NCBI GenBank assembly: GCA_911728455.2
Contig: OU452228.1
Span: forward strand, 1,922,001-1,986,000
Direction of reading: 5' to 3'
From: Marthasterias glacialis
Taxonomy: Eukaryota; Echinodermata; Asteroidea; Forcipulatida; Asteriidae
DNA: 64,000 nucleotides
Below are positions 48,507 through 60,560 of the stretch, piece by piece (position 1 is the first letter of the stretch; each line of letters starts with the position of its first letter). Below the pieces are notes generated by a model, which saw only the letters and a list, made by a program, of their open reading frames with translations, had not been told where the DNA came from and ran no database searches. The position numbers were made by a program, and so were the translations under genes.

Positions 48507-51500
48507 TTCTTTTGATTGCAACTGCACCCCACTTCAGTGTTTATTTTGTACAATTTAACAATAGTAATATTTAAAAAAAAAATTACAATTAAAAATCGTT
48601 GTCCAGTGGACATATTGTTAAACATACCCCAATTTTCTTTTTATTTTATTAATAATATTATTATTTTTGTTTCATGACAAGACGTGTTGACATTCACTCA
48701 AAAATTCAAAAGACAACACACTTTGATAAAGGCTAGCTTGTCAATTGTTCTTGTAAATCTAAATGTACACGTTTACACATTATTTTTAAGTCTTGCCTTA
48801 AGTCCCCAAACCTCTTGAAAAAATACAACATTTCTAACCAAAATATAAGCAGTAGCATGAGAATAAACTAAATATAAAATGTTATGTTAGTTTCATTTAG
48901 CACTACTCCTTTAAGGCTTCATTAGGCCTAGAAATTCAGGACATTCATAACATTCATAACATGAAACTGAAATATGGTATGTTGGAGCAGAATTTTGTAG
49001 TAATTTGACTGTAAACATCAACAACTGAAGAGTAAAGTATCCTACAATCATGCGGGCCTAACAATATTAACAATTATTTACATTTAAGTCGTCGACATGA
49101 GATAGACCATGTGCATTAGGGTGTAGACACACACACGACTTAAAAAAACAATTTTAACATTTGTAAACACAACTCCAAATCGACATTAATCAGCCACACA
49201 CAAAAATCATCTAAACTTCACATTGTAGTGATGAATAGTACTCACCAAAGTGTTTGGTCCGAGGTTAAACCAATCTGGCCCGCCGTAGCAACATTTTTGT
49301 CAGCTCAGTTCAGAGCTCGGAAAGTTGTCCAACTTTGTAAAGACTCCAACTTGTTGTAAATTTACATCTGTATTGAGTAGTCTGGTCATCTGCCTATATG
49401 TTACATTCAACGCACATAATAGAGACAGGGCACCACACGCACTAAATCATATGTGAAAAATAAAACCCTAATATGGACACATGGTCATGCACACGTGCTC
49501 ATTTAATGGGCCTTAAAAGTAGGTGGGAAAACATCAAAATATTTGATGGCTCCGCGTCTTAAAGTTTTTCTTAGATCAAATTGAATTTCTTCACCGAATT
49601 TGAAGCTTTTATGAAAAAGTGCACAGTTTTATTGTATTAAAACACATATCTGCTGGTTATAACTGGGCCAGACTAATGTACCATGGAGGCTACCTCCATG
49701 CATGTACCACTATGTACTACTACCAAAGACATACTACCTTGGAAGAAAATTAGAAATAGACATTTGCTGTTTACTGTGATTTGTAGGAAATGTATCATCA
49801 GTAGTGTGCACATTTGTATCTTGTTTCACTTTCCTTGTACAGTTGTAGATTATTATTTTTTTTTCAAATCCATTTTTGACTTTTGATGTAAATAATTTTT
49901 TAATAAGAAATTAGTTTCTACAACACTCAGTATGGAGCATGACTTTAGTTAGCAATTTAATAAATTATTGGTGAATAAAAATGCAAAAGTTAATAAAGAC
50001 ATTGAGTTACATGGAGGTCATGGCTTATGTTACCCCTTGGTGCCTCTTCAAAAAATAATCTAACAAAATTTAAGATTTTTCAAGTGAAAGTGACCTTTCC
50101 AAAAGAAATATGACCTAGGTCCTTTAGAGATGAAATTCCAGGACTGAAAGCTAAATGATTTCACCATCTGCAAGAAGATATTGATGATTTGAAAATGGGG
50201 AATTGTAAAATGGGTTCTGTATTAATAATCTTTATAATTGGTTGTTCTTATTAAGAGGTAAAACATTTTCAAGAGGATTTTTAAACTGACAGTAGCAGGT
50301 TTTACTATAAAGTAATGCAGGTGTGCACAAAATAATTTCAGTTATATGGTCTGTAGAAATCAGAAGCTCCTGCCAAATGGGGCCAAGTTTGGATGATTTT
50401 AAGGGCGGAGAGGGGTCATGTTGAACCAACTGAAGGTACAATTCTGCAGTTAATGGAATCATTTCAGTTTTATTTGCAATTATAAAATACTTAAAAGATG
50501 CTAAAACATACATGTTATACATATAATTTTCACAAGATTATTTGTCATTTGTAGCTGAATCTATAAAATATTTTCTTAGTACTCAAAAATACCATCAAAT
50601 GTATACATTTACATGTTGCTTTTATACATGCTGGTTCATATTTGAAGCAAATGGGACGGGGAAAATCAAATGATCATTTGCATCAGAAGGTGTTACATGA
50701 AGATGTTTATGTTACAAAGTACAATGCACTTAACAGAACCAAGTGCATGGCATGGTTGGCGTTTGGTTCGCATAATTCAGACTTGGTATACTCGTCATTA
50801 AAATAATAAGAATTGTTAGCCACTTTATATAAAAACTGAGTATTATTATTTTAATTATTAATGACATGGTGATATAAAGCTAGTGTCACATGTAAGTCTA
50901 TATCTAAATTATGTATGTTCAAGCAGGTAGATGATGCAGTGGAATTCTGCACAAACTGAAAGATTGTCTTAAGCTTACTATAGCAGCAGTTCCGTACACA
51001 TGTATATAAAACACACAAATTATTTGCGATTAATTATTTCAGATTAATGTTAAAATAAAGATGTTATTGAGGGAATACTTTTTGAATTCCTGATAGCACT
51101 ATAATTTTTCAAATCCCCCCCCCCCCCCCCAAAAAAATAAAAAATTAAGATACAATACATGTACACAATCATTTTTATCTAAATATGATAAACTAAGAGT
51201 TAAATGGAAAATACAGCCCTTTTAAAAAGTGTCTCCAGGGGGCGCTCTGATATACAATAACATCATCAAGCCTACGTTCCTAATCGTTACACACTAATAT
51301 CATATCATATCCCAATTCTGAACCACTTTGGCTATAATATAGAGGTTACCCTTCTACAAACTGCCTTGCACTGACAACATTGAGGTATCAGGCCTGTCTA
51401 TGAACCATTAGTACTGATCTACAAAGTTGTTGCAAAGAAAATAATTTTCTATCATGTGGTTCAAGAGATATGAATAATTTAAAAATAGTATTTGGTTTTA

Positions 51501-51845
51501 CGTATTTCGAGACCTGATGACGTCACGATGACATAATCTTTTTTAAAGACCAAGTTATAAGCTGTACTTTGGTATATAACTTGTATTGATCTGACAACAA
51601 ACTATAATTTCATGGGGCTGCTTACTACATTATTCTGCGTTTATAACGCTGTGTAAAGTGTGTGATTGTATGGGCAGTAAGCGCAGAATTTGGCAGCATG
51701 CAGTGCCATGAAATTGGTCCCAGTTAATTAGTACGTACATGTATATAGTTTGCAATCATACATGTCCAAACTTTCTTCACGGGAGAAAGTGCAATAATTT
51801 ACACAGGTACACACAACAAAGACTAACAGGGACTGTGTACAAGTA

Positions 51846-52241
51846 TTAAAGGCAAAGTAAACCTTTGGTTTTTGGAACCGTACATTTGCCTTAATGTTAT
51901 ATAATTGTTGATATATGCCATAAAACTAACCTGTGTAAATTTCAGTTCAAAAGGTGGCAGCTGATTTGAGATATCACCAAAAATCTGGAGCGGTTGTGTT
52001 CACGCAGAAGAAGTATCCGTCATTGGAATACACATTCTGAGAAGCGTTACGGCCATAACGCTTCTCAGATTCGAATTTTGGGGGGATAAAAAGTGATGTA
52101 TTTTTCCATAACTGCAGTACTTTGAAGTGAAATGTTTCTCAAAATGCATTATACTATCCAAAGCTGCTGTACTTCTTACCTAGTTAGTTATTATTGCCAT
52201 AAATTTTCAGAGTCATTACCAAACGTATACAGATCCTTTAA
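51846..52241. mobile_element. 388-bp TTAA-flanked MITE
   Basis: TTAA, then AGGCAAAGTAAACCTTTGG, and the complement of AGGATCTGTATACGTTTGG, then TTAA. Inside near 52037-52070 is a hairpin, CTGAGAAGCGTTA and TAACGCTTCTCAG. Confidence 0.75.
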
Positions 52242-52399
52242 GGGCTAATTGACACTTGGCTCAAGGCCAAGTCAAACTTATACACTGTACATGGGTTGTA
52301 AAATGTTCATAGTTTGGCACAATTATTCAAAGATAAGTTGTTTGGTCAGGTCTCTTACAGTGAGTTATTAAACAAATTAATGTTTATGAATACATTGGT

Positions 52400-52482
52400 G
52401 AGAATATTTTCATGGGATGAAAGATGGAATGTTCCATTTAATGAATGGAACATTCCATCTTTTATGGAATGAAAATATTCTC
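52400..52482. repeat. 83-bp hairpin
   Basis: Arms GAGAATATTTTCAT and AAAGATGGAATGTTCCATT with their complements; short central loop. Confidence 0.8.
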
Positions 52483-53314
52483 TTCATTGCACGAATGCAA
52501 AACATCTGCTATTTGTTTAACATAAATTCAATTAGATCTTTTTGTCATTTTGATTGAAGGATGACACCAAATCATAAGCAAAATGTACAAGGCATCCATT
52601 AGAAGGGCACTTTATACTGTTGTGTGTTCCTTGCTGTATGGTATAATGCATTGTGTGGTCTAGCTTGCAATAGGCAAAAAAGGATGGGGCGAAAATGCAC
52701 AGTTTATGATGTACATGTAGGCCATGTAATGGTTTGAATAATGTATGCCGTGTGACCTACAATCATCCAATCGAATGACAAGGATTTACTTGGATGTTAT
52801 ATAAACTTGTATCAAGAATAATTTGAGTACATTTGAATTTTATTCAGGAAGTTAGGTTGTTAGCAGTACTGTACCATCCGCATGAATACTGAGGACTTAC
52901 TGATATTCAGACAAATAATTCCATTTAAATCTGGTTTACCTTTGGCTTTGCTCTAGAATAATGTATGTGTCCTTCACTGGGTAACATATCAATATTTAAA
53001 GCTTCAAATGAGTTAAAAGATAACAATATGATGCAGAAATGAATTTGGATGCACAGAATCTGGAAAATGTAATGAGAAACACATTTGGGAATAAAATAAC
53101 AAGGAAAACTATAAATCACACAAATAAAAAGCAACTACAACCTTTTAAATGTATATTGAAATTTACAAGCATGCCGTTACTTATTGAAACCATCTTTGAA
53201 CAGACATTACATTCAGTAAAAAGTATAATTCCTGATTGCTTACAAATTATTCTTGATTGTTGAATTTGGCCCAATTCACTGTTTCATGTTGAGATTGAGT
53301 TGATGATGAGCAGC

Positions 53315-53456
53315 CTAACTGATGTAATCATGCAACCCTACAATCTTCATCACATTGATGTTGAAGTACACCAACAGAGTAGTGTGGATTATACCGGCAA
53401 TGCTGAGCCCAAACAATATCATGATGACTCGCGCACAGTAAAGAAAACCACTCATC
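53315..53456 (-). CDS. MGST2: MGST2-like, last exon with TM4 and stop
   Basis: Completes Arg, then MSGFLYCARVIMILFGLSIA and the hydrophilic end, 46 full codons and TAG. Acceptor TTGTTTTCAG. Confidence 0.85.
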
Positions 53457-56400
53457 CTGAAAACAAAAGATAGAGTATAGTGAATATCCAGTTCAAAATC
53501 TTATCTATGGGTGCATTTTGGGGTGTATTTTCAAATCTCTACACAAGATATGACTACCAAAGTGTAGAGAGGATTGTAATGACAATCAAGCAATCAAATA
53601 AATAGCACCATACACTGCAAACTCTTATACTGAGAAGAAATTCTTCTGTCTCTACGACACAAATCAACAGCTTCAAGGAATGATAAAATGGTGATTTGCA
53701 AAGACGCCAGTTTTAGCTGATAACATAATTTATCAAAAATTTACAGAAGTGATGAAAATGCATTGTTTTTCACACATTCCTTCACCCTGGGAACATTTAT
53801 GGGTCACCCTCCCTAGAGCACTTTTAGTTCAAAACTTTCAGCATTTTTAACAAAAACACTTCTTGAGATTGAAACCATCTTAACCAGTTGCCACCAGATG
53901 TTGTGTTGACACGAAAATATTGTCCGGGCCAGCAAACGGGCAACGTTTAAACACATAGTCTCAAATCAGAATACCGGAACAAAGGTCGACCTGGACATTT
54001 CACTACTGAGCATGCACAGAGCCACACACGCCGTCTAACACTTTGTTTCACCATCACAAAGAGAAAGCACGGTCTTAAATATTTTACCGATTTTTGACCA
54101 CCATGCAGGGCTTATTGTTTAATCCTCGATTCCAGACCTTTGTCCTTTTGTTTCAAGAAGAAGTTTATGAGACATTTGGCCCTGTTAAAATGTATTAGAA
54201 CATTTGGCCCTGTTAAAGCCCTGTTCAGCTACTTCAGATACTGCTATGAGACTGGCACCATCAATCATCAACAACGAAACACTGGATCCCTTTGAACTGT
54301 CACTCATAAACTTTGATAATCCATCCATCATCTTGCCCTGTGTACTACTATTTCAGCACATTATTGAAACAGTAGGCGCCAGATGATGTGAATACCTGCA
54401 TATGTTTCCCTTGCCTGGAAACAGAAGCCGTGTAAAGACGCCATTATATAATTTCAGACCATCGGAGCAAAGGTCGCCCGGTCATTCAACTGCGGAGCGT
54501 GTACAGACCACACACATGAAGTCTAACGCTTCGTTTCACCCACACAAGGACAAATAAAGGTCTTGAATATATTGGCATTTTCTGGCCATTGAAAGGCTTC
54601 CACCATTGTCCATTCATTGTATTTTGGCTCAATGGAGGTAAGTCAGAGTGAGTTGGCAATCGAGCCATGGTGCCATGGTTAGTACCACTTCTATGCCGTA
54701 GGTAACAGCCGATGTTTTGCAATTCATGGTGTGTGAATTTGACATTTTCTTGGTCGAGAAACAAAACAAATGATCCACTAAAGAGAATCTTTCTTCTCTT
54801 GGCATTGTCAAGTCAGGGTTTCTTTGTACCAGCGGTACCCTCTAAGAAAAAATATTCTGGCAATTCCGCCAAAAGAATCCCGCCGGGGGACGGCACAAAA
54901 AAAAAATCCTGGCGGCAACTGGTTAACTGAAATGTAAACATGCCAACTCTTTGTAATTATTCAAGGATCTTCAGCATAACCTTACAGACCTTTTCTCTGC
55001 CTCTGCACAATAGCCTTCAAAGTAGACCCAGCGTGCCTTGATGTACAGAAGACCAGTTACACTAGCTAAAACTGAAAACACAATCACAAACAAAATAAAG
55101 AACTATTTATTTGTTCTTGAACATGTATTTTGAAGGCATGAGAGGTGGTTTTTGTTTAATCCCTGATTATAGACCAAGAGGAGGATTACGAAGCAAAACA
55201 GTGATTGTTACTTTGTTATTCAATATTTTGTATTATCCCTGACCATAAACAGAAAGACTCTGTGTCACTTTGTAGCCCTGGTTTAACTTCCATCTTGGCT
55301 ACACTACTAGTTACTACATATATGCTTAGATGAAGCCTAACATCCACTCTGGGCTACAATACATTGTGACTGACTGAACCACCATTACAACATTTTGCAT
55401 ATTGCATAAAATGATCAGGAATCTTTCTCTAATGATACCTTTTTGTTATCTTCAAAGGATAGAATGGGGGCACAACAACTGACCATCCAGTACAATAAGT
55501 AATATCAATGGTAGAGTGTTAACATCAAGCAACCTGAAGTGAACAATTCATGTACATTCACAAGCAATTATAGTTATGTTATGTTGGATTCCATTATTCC
55601 AGTATACATGAGACACTGTAAATTCAGTATTCTTAATCATTGATAAAGGTCATGGCATTTTGATTGACAATGTTGACTGTGTACAGCAATAACCCATGTA
55701 TTACAGGTTAGTCCATAGAATTATTCAAAAAGGGTGGTTACTAAAACAAAATCACTTTGGGCAAACACATAAAACTAAAAGAGACAAGCTGATACTACAT
55801 GTACATGAGTACTGGCACTGGTACACACGATGATTTGGCCTGACTGCTTGATTTTGCCCACTATGACTTGAACTAAAACAAACAAAGACATGGACTATGG
55901 ACATGGACTTCAACACAAGGCATTGTACTCAAATTCAAAGGATTCATACTTTCAGTTACAATCTGGAGCCTGAACTCAGACTCCGAAGTAGGGTACTCAG
56001 TTACTCAGTCACTGCACTGTAACAAATGTATACCAGTTTACCTATAAATGGCAATATAATTCAAACTACTTACCAAGAAATTCTACTACCTAATGTATAC
56101 ATCGATTACATTGGACACAATGACTGAAAAGTATCACTAAGATTAATAGTATAATAAGGCATATGCAGATGTTATAAAAACTAAATTAAAATCAGCTCTT
56201 AGATTACCAGTATACCAAAACTTACCTGGGTTTAAAAATTTTGCAGCAACCCACAAAAGAATCAGGAAAATGGGGGTGAATTCTAAAGTATTCTGCCTAT
56301 AAGAGGAAAGCAAAATATTTGCATCATGGTAGAGTATGAGGGAAAGAAGGTTAAAACCTGCTTTTCATCTTTCAAAGAAGTGCTACGGTTTAACGTTTTA

Positions 56401-57432
56401 GCAAAATGCACTTTTTGTTTTTTTCTTTCCTTCCACATGAAATAGGCTACATAAACCATATTAGTAACGTCTTTTTTCTGCTTTGTAGATTTTTCATTTT
56501 CACTAAGAAACAACATGTGTTCCTCTTACAGGGAACAGGGGGAAGACCTGTTAGGATAAATTAATATATTTTTGACTGGAATGAGGTCACTAGTGCACGT
56601 CTATGCACCCCGAGGGACTGTGAGTGACCAGAAGAGGGTCCTATTTCCCGAGACCGAAGGCCGAGGGAAATACATGTAGGACCCTCTTCTGGTCACTCAC
56701 AGGCCCGCGGGGAGAAAGTCCATGTGTTTTATAACAAACCTCAGTCAAAAATAACAAGAACAAAATAATAGTTATAATAATATTAAAAAATAAAAATCAG
56801 GGGTTTTCAGCTTTTGATGCTAACGGTACCAAATCCATCAAAATCAATCGGCTGGTTATGCTTGATATCGATTGATTCAGTACAACACCAGATTGAAGCA
56901 TTTGGTTGATTTTGATTGATTCAGTACAGTTGCATCTGTCCATCAATTGATTGATTTTGGCGGATCTGGTATGGTTTCTAACAAAAACACCTAGGGAGTT
57001 AGGGTTAATTCAACAATTAACAAAATGAGCAATTCAATAGTTAAAGGAACGCTTCTAAATTCTTTAGTCAGTTGTTTAGCTGCTGTTCACTGTTCACATC
57101 ATGCGTGGGTGCTGTTATCAGTCAAATTTTGAGTATAGTGCCCGGTTCGAGAACTACATGTACATGTATTTCCCACAAATTATGCACATGCAATGTCTTG
57201 ACGCACATCTAGTTCATGATGGTGCAAATTTCAAGCACCAGCCTATTAGTTAACCCCACATCTGTGTTTCAGCCAACCAGAATACAGAACCAGCAAGAGT
57301 TGTGTACCGTTATAATATCAAGTAGAACTTACTGAGCTCTGAAACCTCTGTCGAAAGCAGGATCACCAGATGTAACTGGAGGAGATATTTTGAATTTACG
57401 ACGTAAACTCCCAATATGTTTGGCCATTCCAA
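53315..57432 (-). CDS. MGST2: MAPEG-family microsomal glutathione S-transferase 2-like, four exons, 5' end missing
   Basis: An integral membrane enzyme of the ER/nuclear envelope group (MGST2, LTC4 synthase, FLAP) that conjugates glutathione to lipophilic or lipid substrates. Four exons join in frame to 131 residues. They start at GMAKH, pass RRKFKISPPVTSGDP, the signature FRAQQNTLEFTPIF and YFEGYCAEAEKR, and end at a short hydrophobic tail. The Arg, Asn and Glu of RAQxNxxE and the Arg after the GY segment match the glutathione-binding and catalytic positions of LTC4 synthase; Phe replaces the usual Tyr after Glu. The exon boundaries fall where vertebrate MGST2 has them. The first exon, with most of TM1 (about 20 residues), was not located, so the true start is unknown. 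It could be another member of the MGST2/LTC4S/FLAP branch. Confidence 0.85.
53885..54175. repeat. dispersed repeat family R1, partial copy 2
   Basis: In the last MGST2-like intron. Shares TTAACCAGTTGCC, the segment CCGTCTAACACTTTGTTTCAC and the stretch to CGATTCCAGACCTT with copy 1. Confidence 0.6.
54440..54935. repeat. dispersed repeat family R1, copy 3
   Basis: In the same intron as copy 2 and in the opposite orientation to copy 1. Ends with CTGGCGGCAACTGGTTAA. Open frames across it are not genes. Confidence 0.7.
54990..55071 (-). CDS. MGST2: MGST2-like, TM3 exon
   Basis: VLASVTGLLYIKARWVYFEG followed by YCAEAEK and a split Arg. Acceptor GTGTTTTCAG, donor AAAAG|GTCTGT. Confidence 0.88.
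56226..56296 (-). CDS. MGST2: MGST2-like, exon with glutathione-site motif and TM2
   Basis: QNTLEFTPIFLILLWVAAKF and LNP, a 71-base exon. Acceptor CTCTTATAG, donor CCCAG|GTAAGT. Confidence 0.88.
56607..56714. repeat. foldback repeat of about 108 bp
   Basis: GACTGTGAGTGACCAGAAGA with GGGTCCTATTTCCC, then their complements, around GAGACCGAAGGCCGAG. Confidence 0.8.
57333..57432 (-). CDS. MGST2: MGST2-like, first recognised exon
   Basis: Begins phase 1 with GMAKHIGSLRRKFKISPPV and ends DRGFRA plus a split Gln. Acceptor TTTTTTTTTCAG, donor GCTCA|GTAAGT. Confidence 0.85.
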
Positions 57433-59184
57433 CTGAAAAAAAAACAGGTATTGAATCTCAAATTTAGATAACCATGTAATGTAACTCACCTACTACAATG
57501 TACATCCTATCATTAATACAACCAAATCAATCAATGTTATTCCAACATAGTCACTATCAGACTATGTAGATCTCACATGTATGTTGACAATATGAGATCA
57601 CATTGGAGAGCATGATATGACTTGGTCTACAAAAGTGAGTTGGATGTCACATCATAACATTATTAAGAGTAATCCAATCCCACTGAGTGTTCATTTGCTG
57701 TAATGCTTGTTTGGGTAGAGTCTTGCTGCCTAGATAGATATAATACTTGATGTAACCTTGCAAAAGAAGAAGGCGTCTTTCTAAAGGTGCTAGCTTCAAA
57801 GTTTGTTTGTTTGTTTTTTGTTTTTGTTTTTTTTGGGGGGAAGGGGGAGGTGGGGTGGTGATTAAAAGTTTCACAAACCAATAGACCTTATGCGTCTGAC
57901 GTCATTGGTCCCATAGAGGTATGAACAACAGCGCCCTCACTGAGGTCAAAACGGCCGTTAGTTTACTGTAGGAAAATGGCTGTGCATACCCTCTATTCAT
58001 GAAATGAATCCATTTTATTGCACCAAATTGACACTCCAGTAACAAGAAAAGATACAGATTCACTTTCTGGAACAAATGATGAAAATTTAAAACATGTGCC
58101 AGAAAAACACCAACATTTCTTGTAGTCTTTATACAATATTTATATTTTTAGAGTTTCCTCATTGTTCCTAGAACAAATGTTTTCCTTACCCAATGTCTCT
58201 AACATGAGGATGACTTTTAGTGACATTCAGTTGTACATGCCATTTGCTATGAGTACATATTTTGCCCAAAATTCTTTCTGTGATCCTCAGCAAGATTGAA
58301 GAGGTCACCTACAAATTTAAAAAGTTCCCCAACGCCAAAATTGTCAAGTATAATCGCTCATGACTTGTAGTATTATTGATTAGATGACAAAGATAGAGAT
58401 GGATCAGGCATGACACACTCATGTGGACATCATGAACAGCTAAGTCAGTACTTTATTACATTTGACCCCTGAGGTCTCCCGCACGCATGCGCTGCACATA
58501 TTTGCATATTACTACATGACCGAGCCTGGGTTAAGTCGAGGCAGGGTGGTACTGGTAGTGGTAACACACTCAGCCAGACACTTCAGTGCCAAGGGAAATG
58601 GCAGCCACTCAGTCAGACGGAGGGGCACTTACTAAACAAATCAATATTGCAAAGTTACCATCCTGTACTATATTCTTCATTATTTTTTGTAAACCTATTG
58701 TTTTGTCTAGTGATCGTAATTTGCATTGAAAATGCAATTAGACACAGTTTAATATTTACTAATGTAGACAGATTACAAGAACAAACTGACAAAGTTTATT
58801 CCCAGATGTGCCCTACATAGATTAGTATTCATACTACATAGTACTAGTAGTAGAGTAGTACTGTCAATACTCAAAGTGTCAGTGTCGCTACTCATCCCAT
58901 CAAACACTCACACAGTGACAGTCACCATGGTCACACACACTGCCATGACTGCATAAACAACATTAACATTAACAAGAAGTTTAATTAAAACAAACTTGAA
59001 GTTTTATGATAACTAGATTTCAATTTTTCATATCCCGAGCTACTTTTAGAACTAATTATAGTACAAGCATGTATGAAGTTGATACAACCTCACTCGAGTG
59101 ATCCCTACGGAAGCCGGATAGTGCCAGGGGATAAAAGGTAAACTATATTTTTCACGAGCGCGTGAATATTTTTTATGTACAATT
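57433..59184. other. region upstream of the MGST2-like gene
   Basis: Should contain the missing first exon and promoter. Candidate donors were examined at 57477, 58188 and 58619 (minus strand), but none gave a plausible TM1 peptide in phase. A diverged half-copy of the 127-bp MITE starts at 57882. Confidence 0.4.
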
Positions 59185-59402
59185 TATCTGGCGGCCGCCA
59201 CATAATTATCTGGCGGCCGCCACTTATTATCTGGCGGCCGCCACATAATTATCTGGCGGCCGCCACATAATTATCTGGCTGCCGCCACTTATTATCTGGC
59301 GGCCGCCACATAATTATCTGGCGGCCGCTACTTATTATCTGGCGGCCGCCACATAATTATCTGGCGGCCGCCACATAATTATCTGGCGGCCGCCACTTAT
59401 TA
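59185..59402. repeat. ten-copy minisatellite of the palindrome TGGCGGCCGCCA
   Basis: Units of 21-22 bp mix two spacers, ACATAATTATC and ACTTATTATC, around a 12-bp palindrome. Nine of ten units keep the exact GCGGCCGC core; the fifth has one change and the seventh is altered just outside the core. The array sits about 350 bp upstream of the integrase-core start codon. Confidence 0.95.
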
Positions 59403-59756
59403 CTTGTTATTCGTTGCTTGGAAATGTAGCATGCTTCATGAATGTCAACGCTCACAACCAGAACCAGTTAAATCAAGATGTAAGCCTCCACTGCCGGTTT
59501 TTATCTTTGCAATTACTGAATGTATCCAACCAAGTTTTTTTTATGATTTACACGTATAAACCTGAACACACAACAAATACAGTAATGACAAAACGTTGGA
59601 TTGCGTTTGTGGGTTACGAAACCTGTCATTTATTTACAATCGTTAAATCGCTAATGATTGTTCGTCCCACATACCTCTAGTCTATTGCTCATCACAGAAC
59701 TCTTTGTATTGTACATGTAGTAATTTCAGTATTTTGATTTGCTTCTCAGATCAGCA

Positions 59757-60560
59757 ATGGATCAAGACATTATATCAATGTATTTCTACTTGGGGTTCAG
59801 TTACAAAGAAATTTTGTGCGCCCTTGCTATGAACCATCGAATCTTTCTTAGTCTTAGGACTTTGAAAAGACGCTTGTGTGGCCAACGTCTGTTTCGTCGC
59901 AAACATCTTACAGACGTTTTAGATGTTGCTTCCTTCATCTTGGAACAGATTAGGGAAAGTGGCAGCATGCATGGATACAGATGGATGCATTTGAAATGTC
60001 TGCAAGCGGGCAAGGTCGTCCAGAGAGACACGGTTTATGCCATGATGAAGATTATAGATCCAGAAGGTTTGGAACTCAGGAGGAGAGGCAGGCTTAGAAG
60101 ACGAGAATACTTTGCAAGAGGACCTAACTATTTATGGCACTTGGATTCCTATGACAAATTAAAGTCATATGGGTTACGCATCAACGGTTGTATGGATGGT
60201 TTTTCACGTCAGTTGGTTTGGTTAAACGTATATCGCACCAGCAGTGACCCTAGAGTAATCGCTGGGTATTACATGGAGGCAGTGGGCGATCTGAAGGGGT
60301 GTCCACATATGGTCAGAGGAGACATGGGAACTGAGAACGGGCGTGTGGCTGCAATGCAAAATTTCTTGTCAGAGCGAAAAAGCTTTCTGTATGGGAAAAG
60401 TACTCATAACCAACGAATAGAGGCTTTCTGGTGCATGCTGCGTAAAGAATGTACACAATTCTGGATGGAAATCCTGAAGACAGTAAAGGATGATGGCGAA
60501 TTCACAGGAGACCCCCTCGACGAAGGACTAATGCAGTTTTGTTTTATGAGGTTGGTCCAG
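59757..60560 (+). CDS. integrase-core gene exon 1
   Basis: 268 codons with the HTH-like region and the whole DDE core. Donor CCAG|GTGAGT, phase 0. The ATG at AGCAATGG is the first in the frame. Confidence 0.85.

Larger units (their letters stand above)
46497..53314. other. MTMR2 3' UTR and intergenic region
   Basis: Convergent with the MAPEG gene. The 3' UTR may extend about 2.4 kb to an AATAAA at 48862-48867, the first clear hexamer noticed. Contains a 127-bp MITE, a TTAA MITE and a hairpin. No coding exon recognised. Confidence 0.5.

Noticed and set aside
49240-49450. Candidate minus-strand exon ending TTTG|GTGAGT
   Set aside because: The only start codon in it is followed by a stop after nine codons and no partner exon was found.
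59414-59680. 88-codon open frame upstream of the integrase-core gene as an extra coding exon
   Set aside because: No domain, no suitable donor in phase, and the downstream ATG already gives a complete protein; at most 5' UTR.
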